Source: Streptomyces sp. NBC_01571
GTDB taxonomy: Bacteria; Actinomycetota; Actinomycetes; Streptomycetales; Streptomycetaceae
DNA: 64,000 bases
Direction: 5' to 3'
NCBI RefSeq assembly: GCF_026339875.1
Contig: NZ_JAPEPZ010000001.1
Span: 5,394,001 to 5,458,000, forward strand
Positions 43,770 to 52,375 of this stretch are shown here, one piece after another (the stretch's first letter is position 1; every line of letters begins with the position of its first letter). The position numbers and the translations under genes were made by a program. The notes under the pieces were generated by a model. It worked only from the letters and a program-made list of their open reading frames with translations, ran no database searches and had not been told where the DNA came from.

Positions 43770-43820
43770 CCGCCGGATGCCTGCTGCGATTCATCCCCCG
43801 CGGCCGCAGGCATCCGGCGG
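43770..43820 (+). terminator. Long-loop hairpin, terminator for the NmrA gene
   Basis: A 15-bp perfect stem (CCGCCGGATGCCTGC, 43770-43784, with 43806-43820) and a 21-base loop. Confidence 0.7.
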
Positions 43821-43916
43821 TCCATGTCCGACGGCGGTTCAGGAGCGACGGCGGTCCTGAACGACGGCGGCGTGGCCGCGACGAACGGGGGCGGCGTGGC
43901 GGCCGCGAACGACGAC

Positions 43917-43945
43917 GGCCCCGCGGGTCCAGGACCCGTGGGGCC
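43917..43945 (-). terminator. Hairpin, terminator for the azoreductase gene
   Basis: A 14-bp stem with one G-T pair (GGCCCCGCGGGTCC, 43917-43930, with 43932-43945), 22 bases past the leftward stop. Confidence 0.75.
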
Positions 43946-43966
43946 GCCGCACGTCACCCGGAGGGG

Positions 43967-44620
43967 TCACGCGGCGAAACGGTCGGCCAGTTCCTTGGCC
44001 TTGATGGCGGCGGCGTCGAGCGCCTTGGTACGGGATGCCTCGAAGAGCGGGACCAGCTCGGACATCGCCGGGTTGTGCGGGGCCATCGTGAGCTCCGGGA
44101 CGATGAAGTCGAGCTCGAGGCCCAGGGTGTCGCGCAGGATGGCCCCGAGGTAGTTCTGTACGTATTCGAAGCCCTCGCGGGGGGTGCCCGGCGCGTACGA
44201 ACCGCCGCGGCTGGCGACGACCGTGACCGGGGTGCCCTTGACCTTCGAGTCCTCGGTCATGGCGGTGCGGCCCACGAGGAGCACGTTGTCCAGCCACGCC
44301 TTGAGGGTCGACGGGATCGCGTAGTTGTACATCGGCGCGCCGATCAGGATCGCGTCCGCCTGCTCCAGTTCCTCGATGAACTTCACGCGCTCGGCGAAGG
44401 CGGCGGCCTGCTCCGGGGTGTGCGCGTCCGCCGGAGCGAAACCGGCGGTGTGGGCGTCGGCCGTGATGTGCGGAGCCGGGTTCGCGGCGAGGTCGCGGTA
44501 GATCACGGTGCCCTGCGGGTGCTGCTCCTCCCAGGCCTTGCGGAAGGCGTCGGTCACCGTGCGTGAGGTGGAGGCGGTACCCGGGAACACGGACGAGTCG
44601 ATGTGAAGGAGGGTGGCCAT
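43967..44620 (-). CDS. azoR: FMN-dependent NADH azoreductase/quinone reductase
   Basis: 217 residues from the ATG at 44620. Flavodoxin fold: LLHIDSSVFPGTASTSRTV, DAILIGAPMYNYAIPSTLKA, VVASRGGSYAPG. Two-electron reduction of quinones prevents redox cycling, suitable protection against an angucyclinone quinone. Divergent from an HxlR gene 135 bases away, the same arrangement as azoR with YodB/HypR-type sensors elsewhere. Confidence 0.88.
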   Translation of the reverse strand: MATLLHIDSSVFPGTASTSRTVTDAFRKAWEEQHPQGTVIYRDLAANPAPHITADAHTAGFAPADAHTPEQAAAFAERVKFIEELEQADAILIGAPMYNYAIPSTLKAWLDNVLLVGRTAMTEDSKVKGTPVTVVASRGGSYAPGTPREGFEYVQNYLGAILRDTLGLELDFIVPELTMAPHNPAMSELVPLFEASRTKALDAAAIKAKELADRFAA

Positions 44621-44755
44621 GGGGGATCTCCAAAGGGTGCGGCGGATCGAGCCCGACGGGACGGATCCCGGTGGCTTCTTTTTTGTACTCGACTAGAGAT
44701 AACACAGCTACTTACTTTTTTTCATCCCCCAAGGAGAACGCAGTACTCTTGAGCC

Positions 44756-45127
44756 ATGCCAGAGCTGGGAGCACACGACGCGGGGCCGTGCCAGAAGGTC
44801 GACGACGGCATGGCCCGGGTCTTCCAGCTGTTCGGAAAGCGCTGGACGGGCCTGATCGTGGCCGTGCTGCTGCCGCATCCCGTGCACTTCGCCGACCTGC
44901 GCCGGGCGATCCCCGGCATCAGCGAACGGATGCTCTCCGACCGCCTCACGGAACTCGCCGCGGCGGGACTCGTCGTGCGCGAGGTCGACGAAGGCCCTCC
45001 ACTGCGGGTCTCGTACGGTCTGACGGAGGCCGGCGCCGCACTGGAGCCCGCGCTGCTGGAACTGGGGAGCTGGGCGGAGAAGCACCTGCCGGGAAGCCCG
45101 CAGTGCCCCTCCGAGCTCAGGAAGTGA
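44756..45127 (+). CDS. HxlR-family redox-responsive regulator
   Basis: 123 residues from the ATG at 44756. GPCQKVDDGMARVFQLFGKR has the N-terminal Cys expected of quinone-sensing HxlR proteins. The winged helix follows: IPGISERMLSDRLTELAAAG, then PPLRVSYGLTEAGAALEPAL. Probably represses the divergent azoreductase; the AT-rich spacer (44680-44725) contains GACTAGAGATAACACAGC and would hold the operator. Confidence 0.85.
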   Translation: MPELGAHDAGPCQKVDDGMARVFQLFGKRWTGLIVAVLLPHPVHFADLRRAIPGISERMLSDRLTELAAAGLVVREVDEGPPLRVSYGLTEAGAALEPALLELGSWAEKHLPGSPQCPSELRK

Positions 45128-45303
45128 GCCGACCGGAGGGGTCCGGGAGCGGCCCGGGAGGGGACCGGAGGGACCGGGAAGCGGTTCCCGCACGGGGCGA
45201 CCGTTCACAGGCGCGGAGTTGTCCACAGGGTCTGACGCGTTTCGGCCACCGGCTGTACGGTCATCACGAGTTGATGTTCGTGTGTGCGGGGGAGGCGGTC
45301 GCC

Positions 45304-46734
45304 ATGACCGAGCTGGGTACAAGAGCCGAGGCGCTGCAGGCGCCCAGGGTTTCCGGAGTCTTCGCGGTGCCGGGGTTCGCGGGCTGGCCCGTGCAGGGCT
45401 CGCCCAAGGAGAGGGGCAAGGCCCTCCGCGCCCGGGTGCCGCGCGCCGCCCACGCCGAGCTGACCCCCGACGCCGACCGGCCGGACGTCGTGGCCGTGGT
45501 CGAGGAGTCCAACCACGGCAGGATCCCCGGGCTCACGCCGATACGGGTCGGCAGAATGGCCGCCACCCCCTTCGCCTTCCTGCGGGGTTCGGCCGGCCTG
45601 ATGGCGTACGACCTCGCGCGCACCCCCATGACCGGTATCGACGCCCAGATCTGCGGTGACGCCCACGCGGCGAACTTCGGCCTGTACGGCGACGCGCGCG
45701 GCGGCCTGGTCATCGACCTGAACGACTTCGACGAGACGGTGCGCGGCCCCTGGGAGTGGGACCTCAAGCGCCTCGCCGCGTCGCTCGTGCTCGCGGGCCG
45801 GGAGACGGGTGCGGACGAGGACACCTGCCGCAAGGCGGCCCACGACGCGGTCGGCGCCTACCGGCGCACGATGCGCCTGCTCGCCAAGCTCCCGGTGCTG
45901 GACGCGTGGAACGCCATCGCGGACGAGGAGCTCGTCTCCCACACCGACGCCCATGACCTGCTCGGCACCCTGGAGCGGGTCTCGGAGAAGGCGCGGGCCA
46001 ACACCAGCGGGCGGTTCGCCGCCAGGTCGACGGCGTCGGTCGAGGGCGGCGGACGGCGCTTCGTCGACGCGGCGCCGGTGCTGCGCCGCGTGCCCGACGC
46101 GGAGGCGGCAGCGGTCGCGGCGTCGCTGGAGCAGTACCTGACGACGGTCTCGGAGGACCGCCTCCCCCTCCTCGCCCGGTACGCGGTGCACGACGTCGCC
46201 TTCCGCATCGTCGGCACCGGCAGCGTCGGCATGCGTTCGTACGTCGTGCTCCTCCTGGACCACCGCGGCGAGCCCCTCGTCCTCCAGGTGAAGGAGGCCC
46301 GCGCCTCGGCGCTGCTGCCGCACCTGGCGACGGCCGGTCACGCCGTGCCCGACGTGTCGCACGAGGGCCGCCGCGTCGTCCTCGGCCAGAAGCGCATGCA
46401 GGTCGTCAGCGACATCCTGCTCGGCTGGACCACGGTCGAGGGCCGAGCCTTCCAGGTGCGCCAGTTCCGCAACCGCAAGGGCAGCGTCGACCCCGCCGCC
46501 CTCGCCGTCGACCAGGTCGACGACTACGCCCGGATGACCGGCGCTCTCCTCGCCCGCGCCCACTCGCACAGCGCCGACCCCCGCCTCGTCGCCGGCTACT
46601 GCGGAAAGAACGAGGAACTCGACGAGGCCGTCGCCGCGTTCGCCGTGGCCTACGCGGACCGCACGGAGGCGGACCACGCGGCCCTGGTGACGGCGGTCCG
46701 GGAGGGGCGGATCGCGGCGGAGCTGGGGGTCTGA
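45304..46734 (+). CDS. DUF2252-family protein
   Basis: 476 residues from the ATG at 45304 (GGGGAGG eight bases upstream); the frame is open for much longer upstream but without support. Family signatures: QICGDAHAANFGLYGDARGG, IDLNDFDETVRGPWEWDLKR and YARMTGALLARAHSHSADPR. The DUF2252 fold resembles aminoglycoside-phosphotransferase-like kinases; function is unknown. Common in Streptomyces and probably part of the conserved chromosome at the right border of the cluster. Confidence 0.88.
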   Translation: MTELGTRAEALQAPRVSGVFAVPGFAGWPVQGSPKERGKALRARVPRAAHAELTPDADRPDVVAVVEESNHGRIPGLTPIRVGRMAATPFAFLRGSAGLMAYDLARTPMTGIDAQICGDAHAANFGLYGDARGGLVIDLNDFDETVRGPWEWDLKRLAASLVLAGRETGADEDTCRKAAHDAVGAYRRTMRLLAKLPVLDAWNAIADEELVSHTDAHDLLGTLERVSEKARANTSGRFAARSTASVEGGGRRFVDAAPVLRRVPDAEAAAVAASLEQYLTTVSEDRLPLLARYAVHDVAFRIVGTGSVGMRSYVVLLLDHRGEPLVLQVKEARASALLPHLATAGHAVPDVSHEGRRVVLGQKRMQVVSDILLGWTTVEGRAFQVRQFRNRKGSVDPAALAVDQVDDYARMTGALLARAHSHSADPRLVAGYCGKNEELDEAVAAFAVAYADRTEADHAALVTAVREGRIAAELGV

Positions 46735-46846
46735 GAAGGGAAGCGGACCCGGAGATTCTCGGGGCGCCGGGGTGTGACCGGGGGAGCGGCAGGCCTCAGC
46801 CGGTGGTTCCGGGTGAGCCCGGCGAGGCGTGGCCTACGCTGGGCGG

Positions 46847-47953
46847 GTGACGACCCCGGAAGCCGAGCACAACCAGTCCGACCGCATCGAGGCCGAGGAT
46901 GCCCGGTCCCAGGATGCTGGGGATCCCCAGTCCGCCGCCCCGGCCTCGACCACGGCGGCCGAAGCCGCGGCGCCCGAGAACAGGACCGCCCAGGACGCGG
47001 GCACCGAGAACGCGGGCACCACGCAGGTGGGCGCCGAGAACGTGAGCCAGGAGAGCGTGGACGAGCCGAGCGTGGGCGGGCCGAGCGTGGACGAGCCGAG
47101 CGTGGACGGGCCGAGCGTGGGCGGACAGAGCGTGGGCTCCGACGCTTCGGGCTCCGAGGGCGGCGCACCGCAGGGTGAGGCGCGGCCCGAGGCGCGTCTC
47201 GAACGGGCGGTGCGGGCGGCCGAACAGGCACTGATCGAGTTCGAGATCGCCGTGGAGACCTTCCGCGTCGAGGTCGAGAACTTCTCGCGGCTGCACCACC
47301 AGAAGCTCGGCCCGATGTACTCCCGGCTCGACGAGCTGGACGCGCAGATCGCCGAGGCACAGGCCGCGCGCACCGGGGACCCGGAGGACATACGCAAGGC
47401 GGACGAGGCGCGCGCGCGGGTCATGCCGATGCCTGGGGTCGAGGAGCTGTTCCACGGCTGGATGGACTCGGAGGGACTGTTCCCGGAGGCCCTGGCCATG
47501 CTGACGGACCAGCCCGTGCGGCCCCCGCAGCGGGTCCGCCCCAGCGACGAGGCCCGCAAGCTCTACCGTGAGCTGGCCCGCAAGGCCCACCCCGACCTGG
47601 CCCAGGACGAGGACGAGCGCATGCGGCGCGACGAGTTCATCTCCCGGGTCAACGCCGCGTACGCCCGGGGCGACGAGGCACTGCTGCGGGAGCTCTCCGA
47701 GGAATGGGCGGCGGGTCCGGTGCCCAAGGAGTGGAAGCCGAGCCGCAGCGAGGAGCTGTACGCCCGTCTCGAGTGGCTCTCCGAACGCAAGGAGATGCTG
47801 ACTCTGGTCGCCCATGAGCTGGAGGAGAGCGCCATCGGCGCCATGCTCAAGCTCGCCCCGGACGACCCCGACCGGCTCCTGGAGGAGATCGCCGAGCAGC
47901 TGCTGGCCCAGGTCGGCGAGCGCGAGGCGGAGCTGGCCCGACTGGTCGGCTAG
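46847..47953 (+). CDS. J-domain (DnaJ-like) protein with repeat-rich N-terminus
   Basis: 368 residues from the GTG at 46847, probably leaderless (TACGCT about 11 bases upstream; GTG at 46829 is the alternative). Residues about 60-100 are a V(D/G)(E/G)PS repeat. A coiled coil follows (RAAEQALIEFEIAVETFRVE). The C-terminal part carries LYRELARKAHPDLAQDEDER, a J domain with the HPD motif that stimulates DnaK. Likely a specialised Hsp70 co-chaperone; the partner is unknown. Confidence 0.8.
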   Translation: MTTPEAEHNQSDRIEAEDARSQDAGDPQSAAPASTTAAEAAAPENRTAQDAGTENAGTTQVGAENVSQESVDEPSVGGPSVDEPSVDGPSVGGQSVGSDASGSEGGAPQGEARPEARLERAVRAAEQALIEFEIAVETFRVEVENFSRLHHQKLGPMYSRLDELDAQIAEAQAARTGDPEDIRKADEARARVMPMPGVEELFHGWMDSEGLFPEALAMLTDQPVRPPQRVRPSDEARKLYRELARKAHPDLAQDEDERMRRDEFISRVNAAYARGDEALLRELSEEWAAGPVPKEWKPSRSEELYARLEWLSERKEMLTLVAHELEESAIGAMLKLAPDDPDRLLEEIAEQLLAQVGEREAELARLVG

Positions 47954-47995
47954 GACCTGGTCCGTCGGCCCGCCCGGTCGGGTAGCGTCTGAGGC

Positions 47996-48343
47996 ATGCA
48001 ATTCGGATCTGGTGTGCCCACGGTCGAGATCGCGGATCTCACGGACGGAGACTTCTTGCTGGACGTCCGGGAGGACGACGAGTGGGAGGCGGGCCACGCC
48101 GAAGGGGCGCTGCACATCCCCATGAGCGAGTTCGTCGCGCGCTACGGCGAGTTGACCGAGGCGGCGCCGCAGGACGGCAGGGTCAACGTGATCTGCCGTT
48201 CCGGCGGCCGTTCCGCGCAGGTCGCGATGTATCTGGTCCAGCAGGGCGTCGACGCCGTGAACGTCGACGGCGGCATGCAGGTCTGGGCCGCCTCGGGCCG
48301 CCCGGTGGTGGACGACAAGGGCGCCGCCGGCTTCGTGCTCTAG
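47996..48343 (+). CDS. Rhodanese-like sulfurtransferase, single domain
   Basis: 115 residues from the ATG at 47996; TAGCGT about 11 bases upstream suggests a leaderless transcript. LDVREDDEWEAGHAEGALHI and the active-site loop VICRSGGRSAQVA with catalytic Cys are typical. It probably moves sulfane sulfur in the cytoplasm. It converges with the acyl-CoA dehydrogenase gene. Confidence 0.9.
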   Translation: MQFGSGVPTVEIADLTDGDFLLDVREDDEWEAGHAEGALHIPMSEFVARYGELTEAAPQDGRVNVICRSGGRSAQVAMYLVQQGVDAVNVDGGMQVWAASGRPVVDDKGAAGFVL

Positions 48344-48398
48344 TGCCGCCGCGCCGTTTCCGGTGCGGGGTGGGGTCCGGACTCGGGTGTGTGGTCGG

Positions 48399-49574
48399 TC
48401 ACCCGAGGGGATGGGCCGCGAGGAGATCGCCCAGCGCCTCCTCGTGAGCGGCCGCGGGCCCGAGGGACAGCTCCAGGTGCTTGGCCCAGGCGTGATAGCG
48501 GTGCAGCGGAGAGTCGGTGTCCGCACCGAACCCCCCGTGCAGATGCTGAGCTGTCTGCACGACCCGCCGTACCCCCTCCGACGCCCAGATCTTGGCGACG
48601 GCCACGTCCCCGGCCACCGGGAGCGCCCCGCTCGCCCCTGCGACGGCTCCCGTACCGACACCTCCCGTACCGGAAGCTCTCGTGCTGATCCGCCACGCGG
48701 CCTGCCAGAGTGTCGCCTCCATCGCGCGCAGGTCGATATAGCGGTCAGCGGCCTGCACGGCGACGGCCTGGAACGTGGCGACCGGAAACCCGAACTGCTC
48801 GCGTCTGCCGGTGTACGCGCTCGTCATTTCGAGGACCCGCTCACCGAGCCCGAGCGCCTGCGCACAGGTCCCGGTGGTCAGCAGCTCCCGCAACCTCTCC
48901 CAGGCCCCCTCCGCGTCGACGACCTGCCGGGCGGCCAGCCGCGCCGACTCCAGACGCAGCTCGCCGAGGCGTTCCCCGGACGTGGAGATCTGCTCGCCGA
49001 GCACGGTTCCCTCGTGCTCCCGGGGTACCAGGGCGAGGACGGTCCGGCCGTCGTCCGTGTGCGCGGGTACGAGGATGTGGTCGGCTCCGTGTGCCCACGT
49101 GACCGCCGTCTGCACTCCGTCCAGGATCCACACGTCTCCGTCCTGCCGGGCGGTCACGGCGCGTTCGGCCGGTTCGTGACCGGTACGGCCGTTCGCCGCG
49201 ACGGTCAGTACGACCTCACCCCGGCCCGCCCGCGCGAGCAGCTCGGCCTTCGTCTCCTCGCCGCCGTACTCCTGCACGGTGACCGCGGCCGCGGTGCTCT
49301 CCAGCAGCGGCACTCGCGCGAGTACCTTCGCGGACTCGCGCAGGACCAGGCACAGGGCGATCGCGTCCAGGCCCGCTCCGCCGTACGCGGGGTCCAGCAG
49401 CAGGCTCAGCAGGTCCGCGTCGGCGAGCTTCGCCCACAGCGCCCGGTCGAAGTCGTCGGCGACGGCGCCCGCGGTGAGTGCGGGGCTCGGCACCCCGTCC
49501 GGCGCGACCCCGCCGAACACCGCCCCCGCCGCCTCGACCGCCGCCTGCTGTTCCTCGGTGAAGGTGAAGTCCAC
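48399..49574 (-). CDS. Acyl-CoA dehydrogenase (FadE type)
   Basis: 391 residues from the GTG at 49574, chosen because the protein then starts at the family N-terminus DFTFTEEQQAAVEAAGAVF. It contains AYGGAGLDAIALCLVLRESA, TGRREQFGFPVATFQAVAVQ and QHLHGGFGADTDSPLHRYHA. It belongs to the divergent actinobacterial dehydrogenases that often act as heteromers on steroid or unusual acyl-CoAs. An Ala/Gly insertion (about 300-325) is present. The KstR-like operator upstream suggests regulation with lipid or steroid catabolism. Confidence 0.85.
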   Translation of the reverse strand: MDFTFTEEQQAAVEAAGAVFGGVAPDGVPSPALTAGAVADDFDRALWAKLADADLLSLLLDPAYGGAGLDAIALCLVLRESAKVLARVPLLESTAAAVTVQEYGGEETKAELLARAGRGEVVLTVAANGRTGHEPAERAVTARQDGDVWILDGVQTAVTWAHGADHILVPAHTDDGRTVLALVPREHEGTVLGEQISTSGERLGELRLESARLAARQVVDAEGAWERLRELLTTGTCAQALGLGERVLEMTSAYTGRREQFGFPVATFQAVAVQAADRYIDLRAMEATLWQAAWRISTRASGTGGVGTGAVAGASGALPVAGDVAVAKIWASEGVRRVVQTAQHLHGGFGADTDSPLHRYHAWAKHLELSLGPAAAHEEALGDLLAAHPLG

Positions 49575-49659
49575 GGTCCTGTCCTTCCACGCGCCGACCC
49601 ACCGACCGGGTGACTCACCCGGTACCGGACAGGGCACCCGATCTGACGGAGCGTCAAGA

Positions 49660-49673
49660 TAGAACAGGTTCTA
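49660..49673. promoter_or_regulatory. KstR-like TetR operator before the acyl-CoA dehydrogenase
   Basis: TAGAACAGGTTCTA, a 6-bp inverted repeat with a 2-base spacer, fits the AACNNGTT core of KstR-type operators. It lies 86 bases upstream of the dehydrogenase start and 30 bases past the paaE stop. Confidence 0.6.
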
Positions 49674-49702
49674 CGAGAAGGGAACGGTCACCCCGCTTCC
49701 GG

Positions 49703-50770
49703 CTACCGGTCGAAGTCCAACTCCACGCTCTCCGTGGCCGGATGCGACTGGCAGGCCAGCACGTATCCCGCCTCGGTCTCCTCCGGCTCCAGCGCGAAGT
49801 TGCGGTCCATCCGCACCTCGCCCGAGACCAGGAAGGCCCGGCAGGTCCCGCACACCCCGCCCTTGCAGGCGTAGGGAGCGTCCGGCCGGTTGCGCAGCAC
49901 CGCGTCCAGGAGCGATTCGCCGTCCTGGACGGGCCAGGTCCCTCCGCGGCCGTCGAGCCGCGCGGTCACCGTGCTGTGCGCGGGAGCCGGTATGCCGGGA
50001 ACCTTCTCGGCTCCGCCGTCCACGTGGAAGATCTCCTCGTGGATCCGGGCCCGTCCCACACCCAGCCCGCGCAGGGCGCGCTCGGCTCCCTGCACCAGCC
50101 CGAACGGCCCGCACAGGAACCATCCCGCCACCCGGTCCACGGGCAGCAGCGCCGGAAGCAACTGCTCCAGTCGCTCCTGGTCCAGCCGCCCGGACGGCAG
50201 CCCCGCCTGCTGTTCCTCCCGGGAGAGCACCGTGACCAGCTGGAACCGCTGCGGAAAACGGTCCTTGAGGTCGGCGACCTCCTCCAGGAACATCGTGGAC
50301 GCGGACGTCCGGTCGCTGCGTATCAGGCAGAAGCGGGCCTCGGGCTCCCGCGTCAGCAGCGTGGCGACGATCGACAGCACCGGTGTGATCCCGCTGCCGC
50401 CGACCACGGCCGCGTACAGCCCGGCCGCCGGTTCCAGCGTGAAGCGTCCCGCCGGTGTCATCACCTCCACCTCGTCGCCGACGGCGATCTCCTTGAGCGC
50501 GTACGTCGAGAACGCTCCGCCGTCGACCAGGCGCACCCCGACCCGCAGGGTGAGCGGGCCCTCGTCACCCGGGGCGGGTGCCGGAGAGCAGATGGAGTAG
50601 GTGCGCCGTGTCTCCGTGCCGTCGACCGTGCGCCGCAGCGCGAGGTGCTGACCCGCAGCGTGCCGGTACTCCGTGCGCAGCGCGGGCGGCACCGCGAAGG
50701 TCAGGGCCACCGAGTCGTCGGTGAGCCGGTCGAGCGCGGCCACCGGGAGCGGGTGGAAGCGGGCCATCAC
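49703..50770 (-). CDS. paaE: Phenylacetyl-CoA epoxidase reductase subunit PaaE
   Basis: 355 residues. Passes electrons from NADPH to the PaaAC oxygenase. N-terminal FAD/NAD reductase (RRTYSICSPAPAPGDEG, VGGSGITPVLSIVATLLTRE) and C-terminal 2Fe-2S ferredoxin (YACKGGVCGTCRAFLVSGEV, then LACQSH with the fourth Cys). Last gene of the paaABCDE operon, overlapping paaD by 4 bases. Confidence 0.95.
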   Translation of the reverse strand: MMARFHPLPVAALDRLTDDSVALTFAVPPALRTEYRHAAGQHLALRRTVDGTETRRTYSICSPAPAPGDEGPLTLRVGVRLVDGGAFSTYALKEIAVGDEVEVMTPAGRFTLEPAAGLYAAVVGGSGITPVLSIVATLLTREPEARFCLIRSDRTSASTMFLEEVADLKDRFPQRFQLVTVLSREEQQAGLPSGRLDQERLEQLLPALLPVDRVAGWFLCGPFGLVQGAERALRGLGVGRARIHEEIFHVDGGAEKVPGIPAPAHSTVTARLDGRGGTWPVQDGESLLDAVLRNRPDAPYACKGGVCGTCRAFLVSGEVRMDRNFALEPEETEAGYVLACQSHPATESVELDFDR

Positions 50771-51309
50771 AACTCCTTGAAGTGGTCGAACGGTTCACGG
50801 CAGGACAGACAGCGCCGAAGTGCCTTGCAGGCGGTGGACGAGAAACGGCTGAGCAGTTCGGTGTCGCTCGACCCGCAGTGCGGACAGCACACGGGCTCGT
50901 GGGCGTCCTGGGCCGCCGTGGTGATCGTGCGCGTCGGTCCCAGTCCGACCGCCACCGGACCCGTCCCCCGCCCGCCACGCGGCGGTGCTATCCCGAACTC
51001 CCGCAGCTTGCGGCGTCCTTCGTCCGAGATGTCGTCCGTCGACCAGGCCGGGCTGAGCACCGTCCGTACGGACACCTCCCGCACCCCGTGCTCGTGCAGT
51101 ACGCGCTCGATGTCCATGGTCATCGCCTCGACAGCCGGGCAGCCGGTGTACGTCGGGGTCAGCTCGACGTCGACGGCGCCCTCGCCACGGACGTGCACGG
51201 CGCGCAGTACGCCCAGGTCCTCCAGGGTGAGCACGGGCAGCTCCGGGTCGGGAACGGACCCGGCCAGTCTGCGCAGTTCCTCCTCCAGGGCGGTGGTCGT
51301 CGTCACCAT
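50767..51309 (-). CDS. paaD: Phenylacetyl-CoA epoxidase maturation subunit PaaD
   Basis: 180 residues from the ATG at 51309, which overlaps the paaC stop. An N-terminal MIP18/DUF59 domain (VPDPELPVLTLEDLGVLRAV, TPTYTGCPAVEAM) and a C-terminal zinc-ribbon-like segment with CCPHCGS and CLSCREPF. Needed for assembly of the iron centre of the epoxidase. The frame is open farther upstream, but that part is paaC in another frame. Confidence 0.94.
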   Translation of the reverse strand: MVTTTTALEEELRRLAGSVPDPELPVLTLEDLGVLRAVHVRGEGAVDVELTPTYTGCPAVEAMTMDIERVLHEHGVREVSVRTVLSPAWSTDDISDEGRRKLREFGIAPPRGGRGTGPVAVGLGPTRTITTAAQDAHEPVCCPHCGSSDTELLSRFSSTACKALRRCLSCREPFDHFKEL

Positions 51310-52091
51310 GACGCCCCCGGGTGGCTGCGGTGCAGATGCTGCATCTCGGCGAGCATCCGCCCGAAGGGCTCGGTGTGCAGTCCCTGGCGTCCCGCTCCGG
51401 CGGCCCATGCTCCGGACTGCGGGCCCTCGGGGACCTCCAGCGTCGCGCGACGCAGGACGACAGTGACGGACTCCAGCCACCCGGCCCTCATCGCCTCCCA
51501 GTCGACGTCCACGCCCTCGACCGGCTGGAACATCTCTCCCGTGAAGCGCCACAGAGCGTCGCAGGCCTGTCGCATCCGCTCATGGCTGACGTCCGTGCCG
51601 TCGCCGAGCCGCAGGGTCCACTGCTCGGCGTGGTCCTGGTGGTAGGCGACCTCCTTGACGGCCTTCGCCGCGAGCGGGGCGAAGGCGCCGTCCCCGGTGG
51701 CCAGTTGCGCGTACAGGAGTCGCTGGTAGGTGGAGAAGTACAGCTGACGGGCGATGGTGTGCGCGAAGTCGCCATTGGGCTGTTCGACGAGCTGGAGGTT
51801 GCGGAAGGCGCGCTCCTCGCGCAGATACGCCAGCTCGTCCTCGTCGCCGGCCATGGACAGCAGCACCCTGGCCTGGCCGAGCAGGTCCAACGCGATGTTG
51901 GCCAGGGCCACTTCCTCTTCGAGGACGGGAGCGTGGCCGGCCCACTCCCCCAGGCGGTGCGAGAGCACCAGGGCGTCGTCGCCGAGGGCGAGGGCCGCGG
52001 CGGTCGCCGTCCCGGACGCGGCGGGCGCCCTGGACGGCTCCCTCGTGGACGCCTCGGCCGTGGGCGGGTGGGGCACGGGTGCGTTCGTCAC
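51303..52091 (-). CDS. paaC: Phenylacetyl-CoA epoxidase structural subunit PaaC
   Basis: 262 residues from the GTG at 52091, overlapping paaB. Ferritin-like non-catalytic partner of PaaA: HRLGEWAGHAPVLEEEVALA, NIALDLLGQARVLLSMAG, VKEVAYHQDHAEQWTLRLGD. An Ala/Thr-rich N-terminal tail of about 30 residues precedes the domain. Confidence 0.94.
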   Translation of the reverse strand: MTNAPVPHPPTAEASTREPSRAPAASGTATAAALALGDDALVLSHRLGEWAGHAPVLEEEVALANIALDLLGQARVLLSMAGDEDELAYLREERAFRNLQLVEQPNGDFAHTIARQLYFSTYQRLLYAQLATGDGAFAPLAAKAVKEVAYHQDHAEQWTLRLGDGTDVSHERMRQACDALWRFTGEMFQPVEGVDVDWEAMRAGWLESVTVVLRRATLEVPEGPQSGAWAAGAGRQGLHTEPFGRMLAEMQHLHRSHPGASW

Positions 52092-52375
52092 AGGTGCTTC
52101 ACCCCTTCCGGGATCTCGTAGAACGTCGGGTGGCGGTAGGGCTTGTCCGCGGACGGCTCGAAGAACGGGTCCTTCTCGTCCGGGGAGGACGCGGTGATCG
52201 CGGCGGACGGGACGACCCAGATCGAGATGCCCTCGCCGCGACGCGTGTACAGATCCCGCGCGTTGCGCAGGGCCAGTTCGGCGTCCGGTGCGTGCAGGCT
52301 GCCTGCGTGGGTGTGCGAGAGCCCGCGGCGCGAGCGCACGAAGACCTCCCACAGCGGCCAGTCGTTGGTGGTCAT
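52088..52375 (-). CDS. paaB: Phenylacetyl-CoA epoxidase subunit PaaB
   Basis: 95 residues from the ATG at 52375, overlapping paaA by [24 protein letters not shown] and [15 protein letters not shown] are family hallmarks. PaaB bridges PaaAC dimers in the complex. Four-base overlaps on both sides show tight translational coupling. Confidence 0.95.
   Translation of the reverse strand: MTTNDWPLWEVFVRSRRGLSHTHAGSLHAPDAELALRNARDLYTRRGEGISIWVVPSAAITASSPDEKDPFFEPSADKPYRHPTFYEIPEGVKHL

Larger units (their letters stand above)
43650..43966. other. Convergent spacer with two hairpins
   Basis: 317 bases between the converging NmrA and azoreductase genes, no gene. It has a T/C-rich stretch (43680-43760), two hairpins, and a degenerate ACGACGGCGGCGTGG repeat between them. 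Confidence 0.6.

Noticed and set aside
44563..46734. A 723-residue protein in front of the DUF2252 domain.
   Set aside because: The first 247 codons overlap the HxlR gene in another frame and have no domain. The ATG at 45304 has a good ribosome site.
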